A DNA stretch of 6,649 nucleotides from positions 1 through 6,649 of the forward strand of contig DBKH01000107.1 of assembly GCA_002297815.1 (NCBI GenBank), written 5' to 3'. Below are positions 1-5,107 of the stretch, one piece after another. The translations under genes and the position numbers were made by a program. The number at the start of each line of letters is the position of its first letter. The first letter of the stretch is position 1. The notes below the pieces were generated by a model. The model ran no database searches. It worked only from the letters and a program-made list of their open reading frames with translations, and had not been told where the DNA came from. The stretch is from Bacteroidales bacterium UBA755. GTDB taxonomy: Bacteria; Bacteroidota; Bacteroidia; Bacteroidales; UBA932.

Positions 1-631
1 TCGAGACTCCGTGGCGGCGCATCTTGCCTGGGTCCATCAGGATTTGATATTCCTTGATGTCTCCGCCCATCACCGCAACCTGTGCCACTCCGCCTGTCGA
101 AAGGAGTCTTGGTCTGATGGTCCAGTCAGCTATCGTGCGGAGATCCTGCATCGAGGTAGTGTCTGCGGTCAGACCAATGATCATCAGCTCACCGAGGATG
201 GAAGCCTGAGGGCCGAGGGTCGGATTACCTACATTTTCTGGAAGGTCTGCCCCCACCATCGCGATCTTTTCGGAAACTATCTGACGGGCCTTGTAAATGT
301 CTGTTCCCCAGTCAAATTCGATGTTCACGATCGAGAATCCGGTCGCTGAGGAAGAGCGAACCCTTCGTACGTTGGTCGCTCCGTTGACAGCGGTTTCGAT
401 AGGGAAGGTCACGAGCCTTTCAACCTCTTCGGGAGCCATTCCCTCGGCCTCTGTCATCACCACGACCGTCGGAGCGTTCAGATCCGGGAACACATCGACT
501 TCCGTGTGCATTGTTGAATATACTCCCGCAACAAGGCAGAGCGCAGCGATCACAAGGATCACCATGCGGTTGTTGAGCGAGAACCGTATGATTCCATTCA
601 ACAGTCCGTTTTCGTGTTTGAGCTGTTCCAT
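1..631 (-). CDS. czcA: Heavy-metal RND efflux permease, CzcA/CusA type (N-terminal part, runs off the left edge)
   Basis: This is the inner-membrane pump of a tripartite heavy-metal efflux system; members of the HME-RND family use the proton gradient to export ions such as Cu(I), Ag, Zn, Co or Cd. Only the first 210 residues are present; the family is usually over 1000 residues, so roughly four fifths of the gene lies beyond base 1. Translation of the minus strand from the ATG at 631 gives a first membrane helix at about residues 22-40, then the hallmark stretch EVDVFPDLNAPTVVV (44-58), EGMAPEEVERLVTFPIE (63-79), and VRRVRSSSATGFS (88-100), typical of the N-terminal porter domain. The start lies 4 bp after the adaptor stop codon, so the two genes are almost certainly cotranscribed and probably translationally coupled; there is no clear Shine-Dalgarno sequence. 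The metal cannot be deduced because the substrate-specific membrane helices are outside the window, so the symbol is a family label only. Confidence 0.93.
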   Translation of the reverse strand, partial: MEQLKHENGLLNGIIRFSLNNRMVILVIAALCLVAGVYSTMHTEVDVFPDLNAPTVVVMTEAEGMAPEEVERLVTFPIETAVNGATNVRRVRSSSATGFSIVNIEFDWGTDIYKARQIVSEKIAMVGADLPENVGNPTLGPQASILGELMIIGLTADTTSMQDLRTIADWTIRPRLLSTGGVAQVAVMGGDIKEYQILMDPGKMRRHGVS

Positions 632-635
632 AGGC

Positions 636-1880
636 CTAATGACTGTGTGAGTGACCCGCTGGAGCGGCAACGACAGAGGCCAGCTTGACCTGGATGGCAC
701 CGGTGGCGACAACAACTTCTCCCTCCTTTAATCCGCTCTTAACCAGAACTCTCTGACCGTCAGACTGTCCGAGCTTGACCTCACGCTTGAAAAATCCGGT
801 CTCGTCATTTTGGACGAAAACATAGTGGATGCCCTGATCCTCGACAACAGCGCTGATTGGAACACTGATGGCCTTAGAGGAGTTCGAGGATTTTAGGAAT
901 ATGTCAACATAGGATCCGGCAATCAAATCTCCCTTGTTGTCAAACTCGAATGTGACGGGAATATAATAGTCTCCGTCAGAGGCCTTTCCGTAGCCGAGCA
1001 ACCTGCCGCCAAGTTCTTTCAGATTATAGGAGGTTTTGCTGTAGGAAGTGGTGAAGTTCGCGTCCTTAAGCCCGCTGAGCAGACCATAGTACTTTTCGGA
1101 CACATCAGCGCGGAGTTTCAATCTCTTGTTTTGGCTGACAACAGCGATTGGAGTGCCGGTTTCCACATAGTCTCCTTGGTTGACGTTCAGTTTCTTGATA
1201 AATCCACCAAGCGGGGAAGTTACATTGACACTTCCGTCCTTTGAAGTACTTGAAGCCAGAGCCTCGTACTCGGCCTTAGCCTGCTCGAAAGCAAGCTTGC
1301 TTTGATCCAAGTGACTTTCGCTGACAATGTTGTCCTTGCTAAGCTGGACATCTCGTTCATATTCCTTTTTGGCAGCCTCATAAACTGCTTTCGCCTTTGC
1401 AAGCTGGTCGCCACCACCGAGATCCTTGGAGGAGATTGTCGCGATGAGAGAGCCTTTGCTCACAGCTGATCCTTCGGCCAATTTTCCGAAGCTGATGACA
1501 CCGGAAGTCTTTGCAACAACGGTCATTTCGTCTCCCATAGAAGAGAGAATCTGCCCGCTTGTGTGGATTACTTCGGCAAAATCCTCGACGGACACAGTGT
1601 CGGTCGTGATTCCGAATGTCTTCTGGCGTTCAAGGCTCACCTCGATTTCGTCATTGTGGCTGTGACCCTCGTGGCCGTGTTCTCCGGCTTTGTGATTGTG
1701 CCCTTCATGCCCATCGGCCTCGCCATGTCCGTGGTCGTGATCATGATTATGTTCTTCGCAAGCCTCTGTCCCGTGATTGTGACCTTCATGTTCATGGTCG
1801 TGTCCCTCGTGATGGGAATGGCTGCCGCATCCCGCCAGAATCGCGCAGGACGCCATTAATAATAGTATCGTTTTCTTCAT
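636..1880 (-). CDS. czcB: RND efflux periplasmic adaptor lipoprotein, CzcB/CusB type, with a His-rich N-terminal arm
   Basis: Membrane-fusion adaptor that links the RND permease to an outer-membrane channel. The frame is open to 1931, but the start at 1880 is chosen because it yields a lipoprotein signal (MKKTILLLMASCAILAGC, lipobox L15-A-G-C18) and leaves the upstream dyads outside the gene; the product is then 414 residues. After the lipidated Cys comes a His-rich segment (residues 21-75, 20 His, many as HxH or GHxH), a likely metal-binding arm. Then follow a lipoyl-like half domain (about 105-155), an alpha-helical hairpin (157-210), the second lipoyl half (215-250, TSPLGGFIKKLNVNQGDYV), a beta-barrel (252-335) and a membrane-proximal domain (336-405, with VPISAVVEDQG and VKSGLKEGEVVVATGA). 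The C-terminus carries another short His tail, GHSHSH. It is followed 4 bp later by the permease gene. The His arm favours Zn, Co, Ni or Cu traffic but does not decide which. The symbol is a family label. Confidence 0.92.
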   Translation of the reverse strand: MKKTILLLMASCAILAGCGSHSHHEGHDHEHEGHNHGTEACEEHNHDHDHGHGEADGHEGHNHKAGEHGHEGHSHNDEIEVSLERQKTFGITTDTVSVEDFAEVIHTSGQILSSMGDEMTVVAKTSGVISFGKLAEGSAVSKGSLIATISSKDLGGGDQLAKAKAVYEAAKKEYERDVQLSKDNIVSESHLDQSKLAFEQAKAEYEALASSTSKDGSVNVTSPLGGFIKKLNVNQGDYVETGTPIAVVSQNKRLKLRADVSEKYYGLLSGLKDANFTTSYSKTSYNLKELGGRLLGYGKASDGDYYIPVTFEFDNKGDLIAGSYVDIFLKSSNSSKAISVPISAVVEDQGIHYVFVQNDETGFFKREVKLGQSDGQRVLVKSGLKEGEVVVATGAIQVKLASVVAAPAGHSHSH

Positions 1881-1902
1881 TTTGATTGTTATTTCATTTG
1901 CG

Positions 1903-1929
1903 GTGCGTAAACCCCTATGATTCACGCAC
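1903..1929. promoter_or_regulatory. Candidate operator dyad A upstream of the adaptor gene
   Basis: On the plus strand the site reads GTGCGT (1903-1908), 15 bp, ACGCAC (1924-1929), so the half-sites begin 21 bp apart, about two helical turns. It ends 23 bp before the adaptor start codon at 1880. Dyad B has the same half-sites at the same spacing, and each copy begins with GTGCGTAA. This looks like a binding site for a dimeric metal-responsive regulator, but no regulator gene is in the window and the assignment is inference. The arms are only 6 bp, so an RNA hairpin is less likely here. Confidence 0.5.
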
Positions 1930-1950
1930 AAATGGATCTAAATCCGACCC

Positions 1951-1981
1951 TCGTGCGTAACTATAGCTTTTCTACGCACGA
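1951..1981. promoter_or_regulatory. Candidate operator dyad B upstream of the adaptor gene
   Basis: Perfect 9-bp arms, TCGTGCGTA (1951-1959) and TACGCACGA (1973-1981), enclose a 13-bp centre. The core half-sites GTGCGT (1953-1958) and ACGCAC (1974-1979) begin 21 bp apart and lie exactly 50 bp from the matching half-sites of dyad A. The site is 19 bp downstream of the stop codon of the His/Cys-rich gene. It could fold as a hairpin in the transcript, but it has no following U-run, so a terminator is less likely than an operator. I found no exact TAnnTTTG box between 2000 and 1880; TCCATTTG on the minus strand, between the two dyads, is a one-mismatch candidate. Confidence 0.5.
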
Positions 1982-1999
1982 ATTCAAGTATCATTAATA

Positions 2000-2416
2000 C
2001 TATGCTGCTACAGGTGGGGCATTGGACGCCACTGAAGACACAAGTGGCTGTAGGATGATAGGTATGGAGTCCCCGGAAGCATATTCAATGATAGAGCTTT
2101 CGAGGTTGACGGTCAATAGGTTGGAAAGAATGGCCAGAATTGGGAATATGCTTGCTTCTTCTATGCCAAAGTCTTGATAGTTAATATGAAGCCTTTCTGA
2201 CGGGCAGTATTGTTTGTGTGCCACGCAATGGCTTTCGTCTTGATTGTGGTTCGCGTCCGAATGGTGTGTGTGTTCATCGTCACAGCAACCGTCCATCTCA
2301 CAAATCTCCTCCACGATGCAGATCATAGTCTCATGGTGATGGTGCGGCAGCACCGTCGCCAGCGTCACCATCATCATCGCCAAGAAGATCGGCACTATGG
2401 ACAGTTTTCTCAACAT
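2000..2416 (-). CDS. Small exported His/Cys-rich protein, putative metal-binding accessory of the efflux pump
   Basis: A 138-residue protein that I do not recognise as a characterised family; it resembles the small Bacteroidota proteins found beside heavy-metal RND pumps (possibly the family catalogued as DUF6769, from memory and unverified). Residues 1-23 form a basic start plus a hydrophobic segment (signal peptide or anchor), followed by PHHHHE (24-29). The next 50 residues hold Cys at 33, 39, 44, 45, 64 and 71 and His at 49, 51, 52, 57, 63, 67 and 77, mixed with many Asp and Glu, which suggests a periplasmic metal ligand cluster. The C-terminal half is hydrophobic (about 87-103 and 117-131). 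The frame is open to 2449, but the -7 promoter box covers 2438-2445, so that longer start would lie upstream of transcription; ATG at 2416 also gives a better signal sequence. The adaptor gene follows after about 120 bp. A role in metal sensing, buffering or delivery is inferred. Confidence 0.8.
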   Translation of the reverse strand: MLRKLSIVPIFLAMMMVTLATVLPHHHHETMICIVEEICEMDGCCDDEHTHHSDANHNQDESHCVAHKQYCPSERLHINYQDFGIEEASIFPILAILSNLLTVNLESSIIEYASGDSIPIILQPLVSSVASNAPPVAA

Positions 2417-2437
2417 ATTGCCATTCGAACTATCGTG

Positions 2438-2471
2438 CAAATTTAGCAAATCTTTTTAATTGATGCTCAAA
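2438..2471 (-). promoter_or_regulatory. Bacteroidota-type promoter for the His/Cys-rich gene
   Basis: On the minus strand TAAATTTG (2445-2438) matches the Bacteroidota -7 consensus TAnnTTTG exactly, and TTTG (2471-2468) lies 22 bp upstream as a -33 box, slightly wider than the usual spacing of about 20. Transcription would begin near 2431, giving a leader of roughly 15 nt before the ATG at 2416. The -33 box lies inside the end of the preceding 40-codon ORF, so the metal module can start independently even if the islet genes are read through. Confidence 0.55.
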
Positions 2472-2578
2472 TTGCCGGATGGTGTCTCAACGTAGATGTT
2501 AGTGATTGTAGTATTATTGGCATTTATTTTGAGCCCTAATGCAACTATAGTCAATATTATAAAGATAATTCTTCTCAT
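2456..2578 (-). CDS. Small ORF for a putative 40-residue secreted peptide
   Basis: Minus-strand ATG at 2578, TAA at 2458-2456, 40 residues. Residues 1-20 look like a signal peptide (MRRIIFIILTIVALG, then LKINA, cleavage plausible after Ala20), leaving a mature peptide of about 20 residues, NNTTITNIYVETPSGNLSIN, rich in Asn, Thr and Ser with no Cys. The start is 7 bp after the stop of the DUF4251-like gene, so it is probably the last gene of that small operon. No Shine-Dalgarno sequence is evident, as is usual in this phylum. I do not recognise a family. The coding case rests on the signal-like N-terminus, the tight operon spacing and the absence of another explanation for the region; it could also be the remnant of a longer exported protein. 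Confidence 0.5.
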   Translation of the reverse strand: MRRIIFIILTIVALGLKINANNTTITNIYVETPSGNLSIN

Positions 2579-2585
2579 TTTTATA

Positions 2586-3131
2586 TCAATTTATAAGTTG
2601 GTCTAATTTGTCTATTCCTATGAATACGTCAGCATTATCTAAAGGATACAATTGCCCCGTATATGTTACACTCGTGCAAGCATATGTTCCACTGATTCTA
2701 ACCTCACAGTGATTTGCGTTTTTCGTAAGGGTTATTCTGACTTTGGCAACTAATCTTTTAGTTAGCTTCATTTCGAAGATAGTTTCCCCTTTCTTTGTCG
2801 TCTTTACCCTAAATCCGGATACTTTGCATTTGAATGTGTCGCATTCAGTGCCGTAAGTTTGTAATACGGCCTTATCTTCATTAAGAAGAATAAAGTTGGT
2901 TTGTGGATCACAACCTTTGATGATGCCTTTGTTTTCGTAAATGCTGCGATCGAATTTAATGACAAATGCCTTGTTTTTTAATGCATCCAACGCTTGCTGA
3001 TGTTTGATGCTATCAATCGCTTCAGTCAAAGCCTTTATTGAGTCCCTTTTGCTGCTCCTCTTGTTTTTCTGCGCCATCATTGGGCTAATGGACAAAAATA
3101 GCATAAGTATCAATAGTAGAATCTTTTTCAT
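2586..3131 (-). CDS. Exported DUF4251-like protein
   Basis: A 181-residue protein with a clear signal peptide (MKKILLLILMLFLSISPMMA, cleavage likely after Ala20, before Gln21). It continues with a basic, helical linker (21-55) and then a beta-rich domain at 56-172. The domain layout recalls DUF4251, a Bacteroidota family of exported proteins of unknown function: FVIKFDRS (56-63), NFILLNEDKAVLQ (79-91), VSGFRVKTTKKG (104-115), a run of alternating beta strands, and YTGQLYP (157-163) near the end. The usual glycine-rich segment in the middle of DUF4251 proteins is poor here, and there are five Cys (74, 97, 102, 142, 152), so this would be a divergent member. It starts 11 bp after the preceding 91-residue gene and is followed 7 bp later by the peptide ORF. 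Hand counts of sample lines give about 40% GC, against about 53% in nfnB. Function unknown. Confidence 0.75.
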   Translation of the reverse strand: MKKILLLILMLFLSISPMMAQKNKRSSKRDSIKALTEAIDSIKHQQALDALKNKAFVIKFDRSIYENKGIIKGCDPQTNFILLNEDKAVLQTYGTECDTFKCKVSGFRVKTTKKGETIFEMKLTKRLVAKVRITLTKNANHCEVRISGTYACTSVTYTGQLYPLDNADVFIGIDKLDQLIN

Positions 3132-3142
3132 AATAATTGAGT

Positions 3143-3418
3143 TTATCTGTTGCTATTAATTTCATTGATAATGTATGGGAGTAGTTGCGGCTGAGCCCTG
3201 AGCGACATCATATAGTTCTGGTATTCAGCAGGAATGGTCTTCCAAAGACTTAGAAACTGCCGGTAATCGTCAACGTCCAAGTTGGAATATGCGTTGGCCT
3301 TGATCCATTCGGACAATGTCATAGATCTGCCATTCTTTAGATCCGCCTTTGCATATTTCATGTTAAGAGCCATTTCAGTATTACCCTCTCCTCCACCGGC
3401 AAAACAGACATAGTCCAT
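3143..3418 (-). CDS. Hypothetical protein, 91 residues, first gene of the AT-rich islet
   Basis: I do not recognise this protein. It has no signal peptide and no membrane segment. The first 15 residues are unusual (MDYVCFAGGGEGNTE, with a Gly-rich turn); the rest looks helical and soluble, with SEWIKANAYSNLDVDDYRQF (36-55) and a second helix around 63-85 ending in NEINSNR. The start at 3418 is the first possible one, because an in-frame TAA lies two codons upstream. ATG codons at residues 16 and 20 are alternatives if the Gly-rich head is not translated. It is followed 11 bp later by the DUF4251-like gene, which suggests one transcription unit. Immediately upstream are a 22-bp AT-rich palindrome and a possible short leader ORF. 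Being cytosolic while its two partners are exported is notable, but no function can be inferred. Confidence 0.65.
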   Translation of the reverse strand: MDYVCFAGGGEGNTEMALNMKYAKADLKNGRSMTLSEWIKANAYSNLDVDDYRQFLSLWKTIPAEYQNYMMSLRAQPQLLPYIINEINSNR

Positions 3419-3428
3419 TATTTAAAAT

Positions 3429-3450
3429 ATAATTATTTCAAAATAATTAT
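3429..3450. repeat. AT-rich 22-bp palindrome just upstream of the 91-residue gene
   Basis: Perfect 10-bp arms ATAATTATTT (3429-3438) and AAATAATTAT (3441-3450) surround a 2-bp centre. It ends 10 bp before the start codon at 3418. In the transcript it could form a weak A-U hairpin close to the start; as DNA it could be an operator. Its centre on the minus strand also contains TATTTTG, one base short of the TAnnTTTG promoter box, so it may overlap the promoter. Confidence 0.4.
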
Positions 3451-3451
3451 G

Positions 3452-3496
3452 TTACCAACATCTCCTTTCTCGGTAGGAGTATAGACCGTGAAACAT
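3452..3496 (-). CDS. Possible 14-codon leader ORF upstream of the islet genes
   Basis: Minus-strand ATG at 3496 reads MFHGLYSYRERRCW and stops at TAA (3454-3452), 33 bp before the 91-residue gene. It ends in three Arg codons of the CGA, AGG and AGA types, then Cys and Trp, directly before the 22-bp palindrome. Inside it, CTCCT and AGGAG (plus strand 3462-3466 and 3475-3479) can pair. That arrangement would suit translational attenuation, but so short an ORF can occur by chance, and TATGTTTC on the minus strand overlapping its start is also a near match to the -7 promoter box, which would rule it out. Confidence 0.15.
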   Translation of the reverse strand: MFHGLYSYRERRCW

Positions 3497-3593
3497 AGCG
3501 TTCGATTGTCCAGTTCGTTTCGTGTGGGTCAAGTGTTCATTGGGTTTGATGTTATTAGTTTGTTGCAAGATATGAATATATTTTCACATATGC

Positions 3594-3636
3594 AAATATG
3601 GCTGCCATAGAGTATTTTTCTATGGCGGCCATATTT
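3594..3636 (-). terminator. Strong hairpin, probable terminator of the nfnAB operon
   Basis: Arms of 18 bp (3594-3611 and 3619-3636) pair with a single mismatch (3603 with 3627) around a 7-nt loop. The hairpin begins 31 bp after the nfnB stop codon. Each arm contains a GC-rich core (GGC-GCC). On the minus strand the descending arm ends in ATATTT but is not followed by a long U-run, so it may act as a terminator, a 3'-end stabiliser, or both. The mismatch is a G-U pair in plus-strand RNA and A-C in minus-strand RNA. Confidence 0.55.
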
Positions 3637-3667
3637 CAGTGTTCAATTAGAGGAATGGTAAAGAGCG

Positions 3668-5107
3668 TCAAGCCTTTGTGGAGAGGTACTCGTCAATGGC
3701 AGTGGCGGCTTTGCGGCCAGCGCCCATCGCCAAGATGACTGTGGCGGCACCGGTGACTGCGTCTCCACCAGCGAATATGCCTTCTCTGGTGGTGCGGCCT
3801 TCGGCATCGGCCTCAAGACCTCCTCTGCGTGTGGCCTGAAGTCCTTTGGTTGTGTTGACGATCAGCGGATTAGGTGCGGTACCTAGAGCCATAATGACGG
3901 TCTCGGTCGGAATCTCGAATTCTGAGCCTGGAATCGGGACAGGGGAGCGGCGACCGCTGGCGTCAGGCTCACCGAGTTCCATCCTTATGCACTTGATGGC
4001 CCTTACCCAGCCCTTCTCGTCACCGAGAATCTCGACCGGGTTGGTCAGCATCTGGAAATCAATGCCTTCTTCCTTGGCGTGGTGCACCTCCTCCTTTCTG
4101 GCAGGAAGTTCGTTCTCTGTACGACGATAGACAATTGTTGTCTCTGCACCGAGTCTCAATGCAGTCCTTGCAGCATCCATCGCCACGTTTCCGCCACCTA
4201 CAACGCAGCATTTCTTTCCTGCATGGATCGGGGTCAGATAATCCTCTCTGAAAGCCTTCATAAGATTGTTTCTTGTGAGGAACTCATTGGCTGAAAAAAC
4301 ACCGTTGAGGTTCTCGCCTGGGATGCCCATGAACTTAGGAAGTCCGGCTCCTGTGCCGACAAACACGGCTTTGAAGCCTTCTTTGTCCATCAACTGGTCG
4401 ATAGTGACTGTCCTTCCAACAATTACATCTGTTTCTATTTTGACACCTAGTGCTTTGACCGAGTCAATTTCGCGCTTGAGGACAGTGTCCTTTGGAAGTC
4501 TGAACTCCGGGATTCCATATTCAAGGACACCTCCGGCTTTGTGAAGAGCCTCGAAGATGGTGACATCGTAGCCTTTTTTGGCGAGGTCGGAGGCGCAGGC
4601 TAGGCCGGCAGGGCCGGAACCGATGATGGCTACCTTGGTGCCTTCGGTCCCTTCGACAGGCTCAGGGACCGAAGACTTTGGCTCAGCGGTCGAGCCGGTC
4701 ACTGAGCTTGCCGAAGTGCCGGTGCTGCTCTCTGCAGTGTGGTCAGCCACAAACCTTTCCAATTTACCGATGGCCACAGGCTCGCCCTTGACCCCAAGGA
4801 TGCAGCTCCCTTCGCACTGGCTTTCCTGCGGGCAGACACGTCCGCAGACTGCCGGAAGTGAGGAATCCTCGGCAATGATAGCTGCCGCAGCGCTAATGTC
4901 ACCGACCGCGACCTTCGCGATGAAATCAGGAATCTTTACACTTACAGGACAAGCCTGAACACAGCGAGGATTTTTGCAGTGAAGACAGCGCGAGGCCTCG
5001 GTGGTCGCCTCCTCAAGGTTGTAGCCGTAGCAGACTTCGTCAAAATTATGTGCGCGAACCTTAGGATCCTGTTCGCGGACAGGTACTCTTGGTATTCTCT
5101 GTGCCAT
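3668..5107 (-). CDS. nfnB: NfnB-type ferredoxin:NADP+ oxidoreductase large subunit (GltA/GltD-like flavoprotein)
   Basis: Large subunit of NfnAB, which in characterised systems couples NADH and reduced ferredoxin to NADP+ reduction by flavin-based electron bifurcation in the cytosol; it is often annotated as a glutamate synthase small chain or GltA. The N-terminal [4Fe-4S] domain shows C41-x2-C44-x4-C49-x3-C53-P and C88-x3-C92-x5-C98-x3-C102. The FAD Rossmann motif is IIGSGPAGLA (161-170), the NADPH site is VVGGGNVAMDAAR (302-314), and the closing FAD motif is GIFAGGDAVTGAA (443-455). Length is 479 residues, slightly above the usual 460-470. The excess falls in residues 127-157, a Ser/Thr/Gly/Pro-rich linker between the iron-sulfur and FAD domains that is encoded by two REP-like palindromes. 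Its ATG overlaps the nfnA stop as TAATG, implying translational coupling. All catalytic and cluster motifs I looked for are intact. A glutamate synthase role is unlikely because nfnA, not gltB, is the neighbour. Confidence 0.93.
   Translation of the reverse strand: MAQRIPRVPVREQDPKVRAHNFDEVCYGYNLEEATTEASRCLHCKNPRCVQACPVSVKIPDFIAKVAVGDISAAAAIIAEDSSLPAVCGRVCPQESQCEGSCILGVKGEPVAIGKLERFVADHTAESSTGTSASSVTGSTAEPKSSVPEPVEGTEGTKVAIIGSGPAGLACASDLAKKGYDVTIFEALHKAGGVLEYGIPEFRLPKDTVLKREIDSVKALGVKIETDVIVGRTVTIDQLMDKEGFKAVFVGTGAGLPKFMGIPGENLNGVFSANEFLTRNNLMKAFREDYLTPIHAGKKCCVVGGGNVAMDAARTALRLGAETTIVYRRTENELPARKEEVHHAKEEGIDFQMLTNPVEILGDEKGWVRAIKCIRMELGEPDASGRRSPVPIPGSEFEIPTETVIMALGTAPNPLIVNTTKGLQATRRGGLEADAEGRTTREGIFAGGDAVTGAATVILAMGAGRKAATAIDEYLSTKA
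4642..4674. repeat. REP-like palindrome 1 inside nfnB
   Basis: Perfect 11-bp arms CTTCGGTCCCT (4642-4652) and AGGGACCGAAG (4664-4674) flank TCGACAGGCTC. The core CTTCGACAGGCTCAG belongs, as I recall it, to a short interspersed repeat type common in many bacterial genomes. In nfnB it is read in frame as SSVPEPVEGTEG (residues 145-156). Confidence 0.65.
4695..4722. repeat. REP-like palindrome 2 inside nfnB, inverted relative to palindrome 1
   Basis: CCGGTCACT (4695-4703) and AGTGCCGG (4715-4722) pair with one bulged base around GAGCTTGCCGA. Reversed and complemented, that centre (TCGGCAAGCTC) matches the TCGACAGGCTC centre of palindrome 1 at 9 of 11 positions, so the two are inverted copies of one element, 20 bp apart. 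It is read in frame as TGTSASSVTG (residues 129-138). Confidence 0.6.

Noticed and set aside
1563..1859. Plus-strand open frame rich in Val, Met and Ile opposite the adaptor gene
   Set aside because: It is the complement of the His-rich codons of the adaptor, which read as hydrophobic residues on the other strand; the minus-strand lipoprotein adaptor is clearly the real gene.
1951..1981. Dyad B as a transcription terminator for the His/Cys-rich gene
   Set aside because: It is a good stem 19 bp after the stop, but there is no U-run after it, and dyad A repeats the same half-sites at the same spacing, which fits protein binding better.
4079..4294. Plus-strand open frames within nfnB as possible overlapping genes
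   Set aside because: No recognisable domain or coherent signal, fully inside a conserved gene on the other strand.
4578..4958. Plus-strand open frame opposite nfnB containing STGSGTEDFGS and VTELAEVPV
   Set aside because: Shadow frame. Those phrases are simply the opposite-strand reading of the REP-like palindromes inside nfnB.
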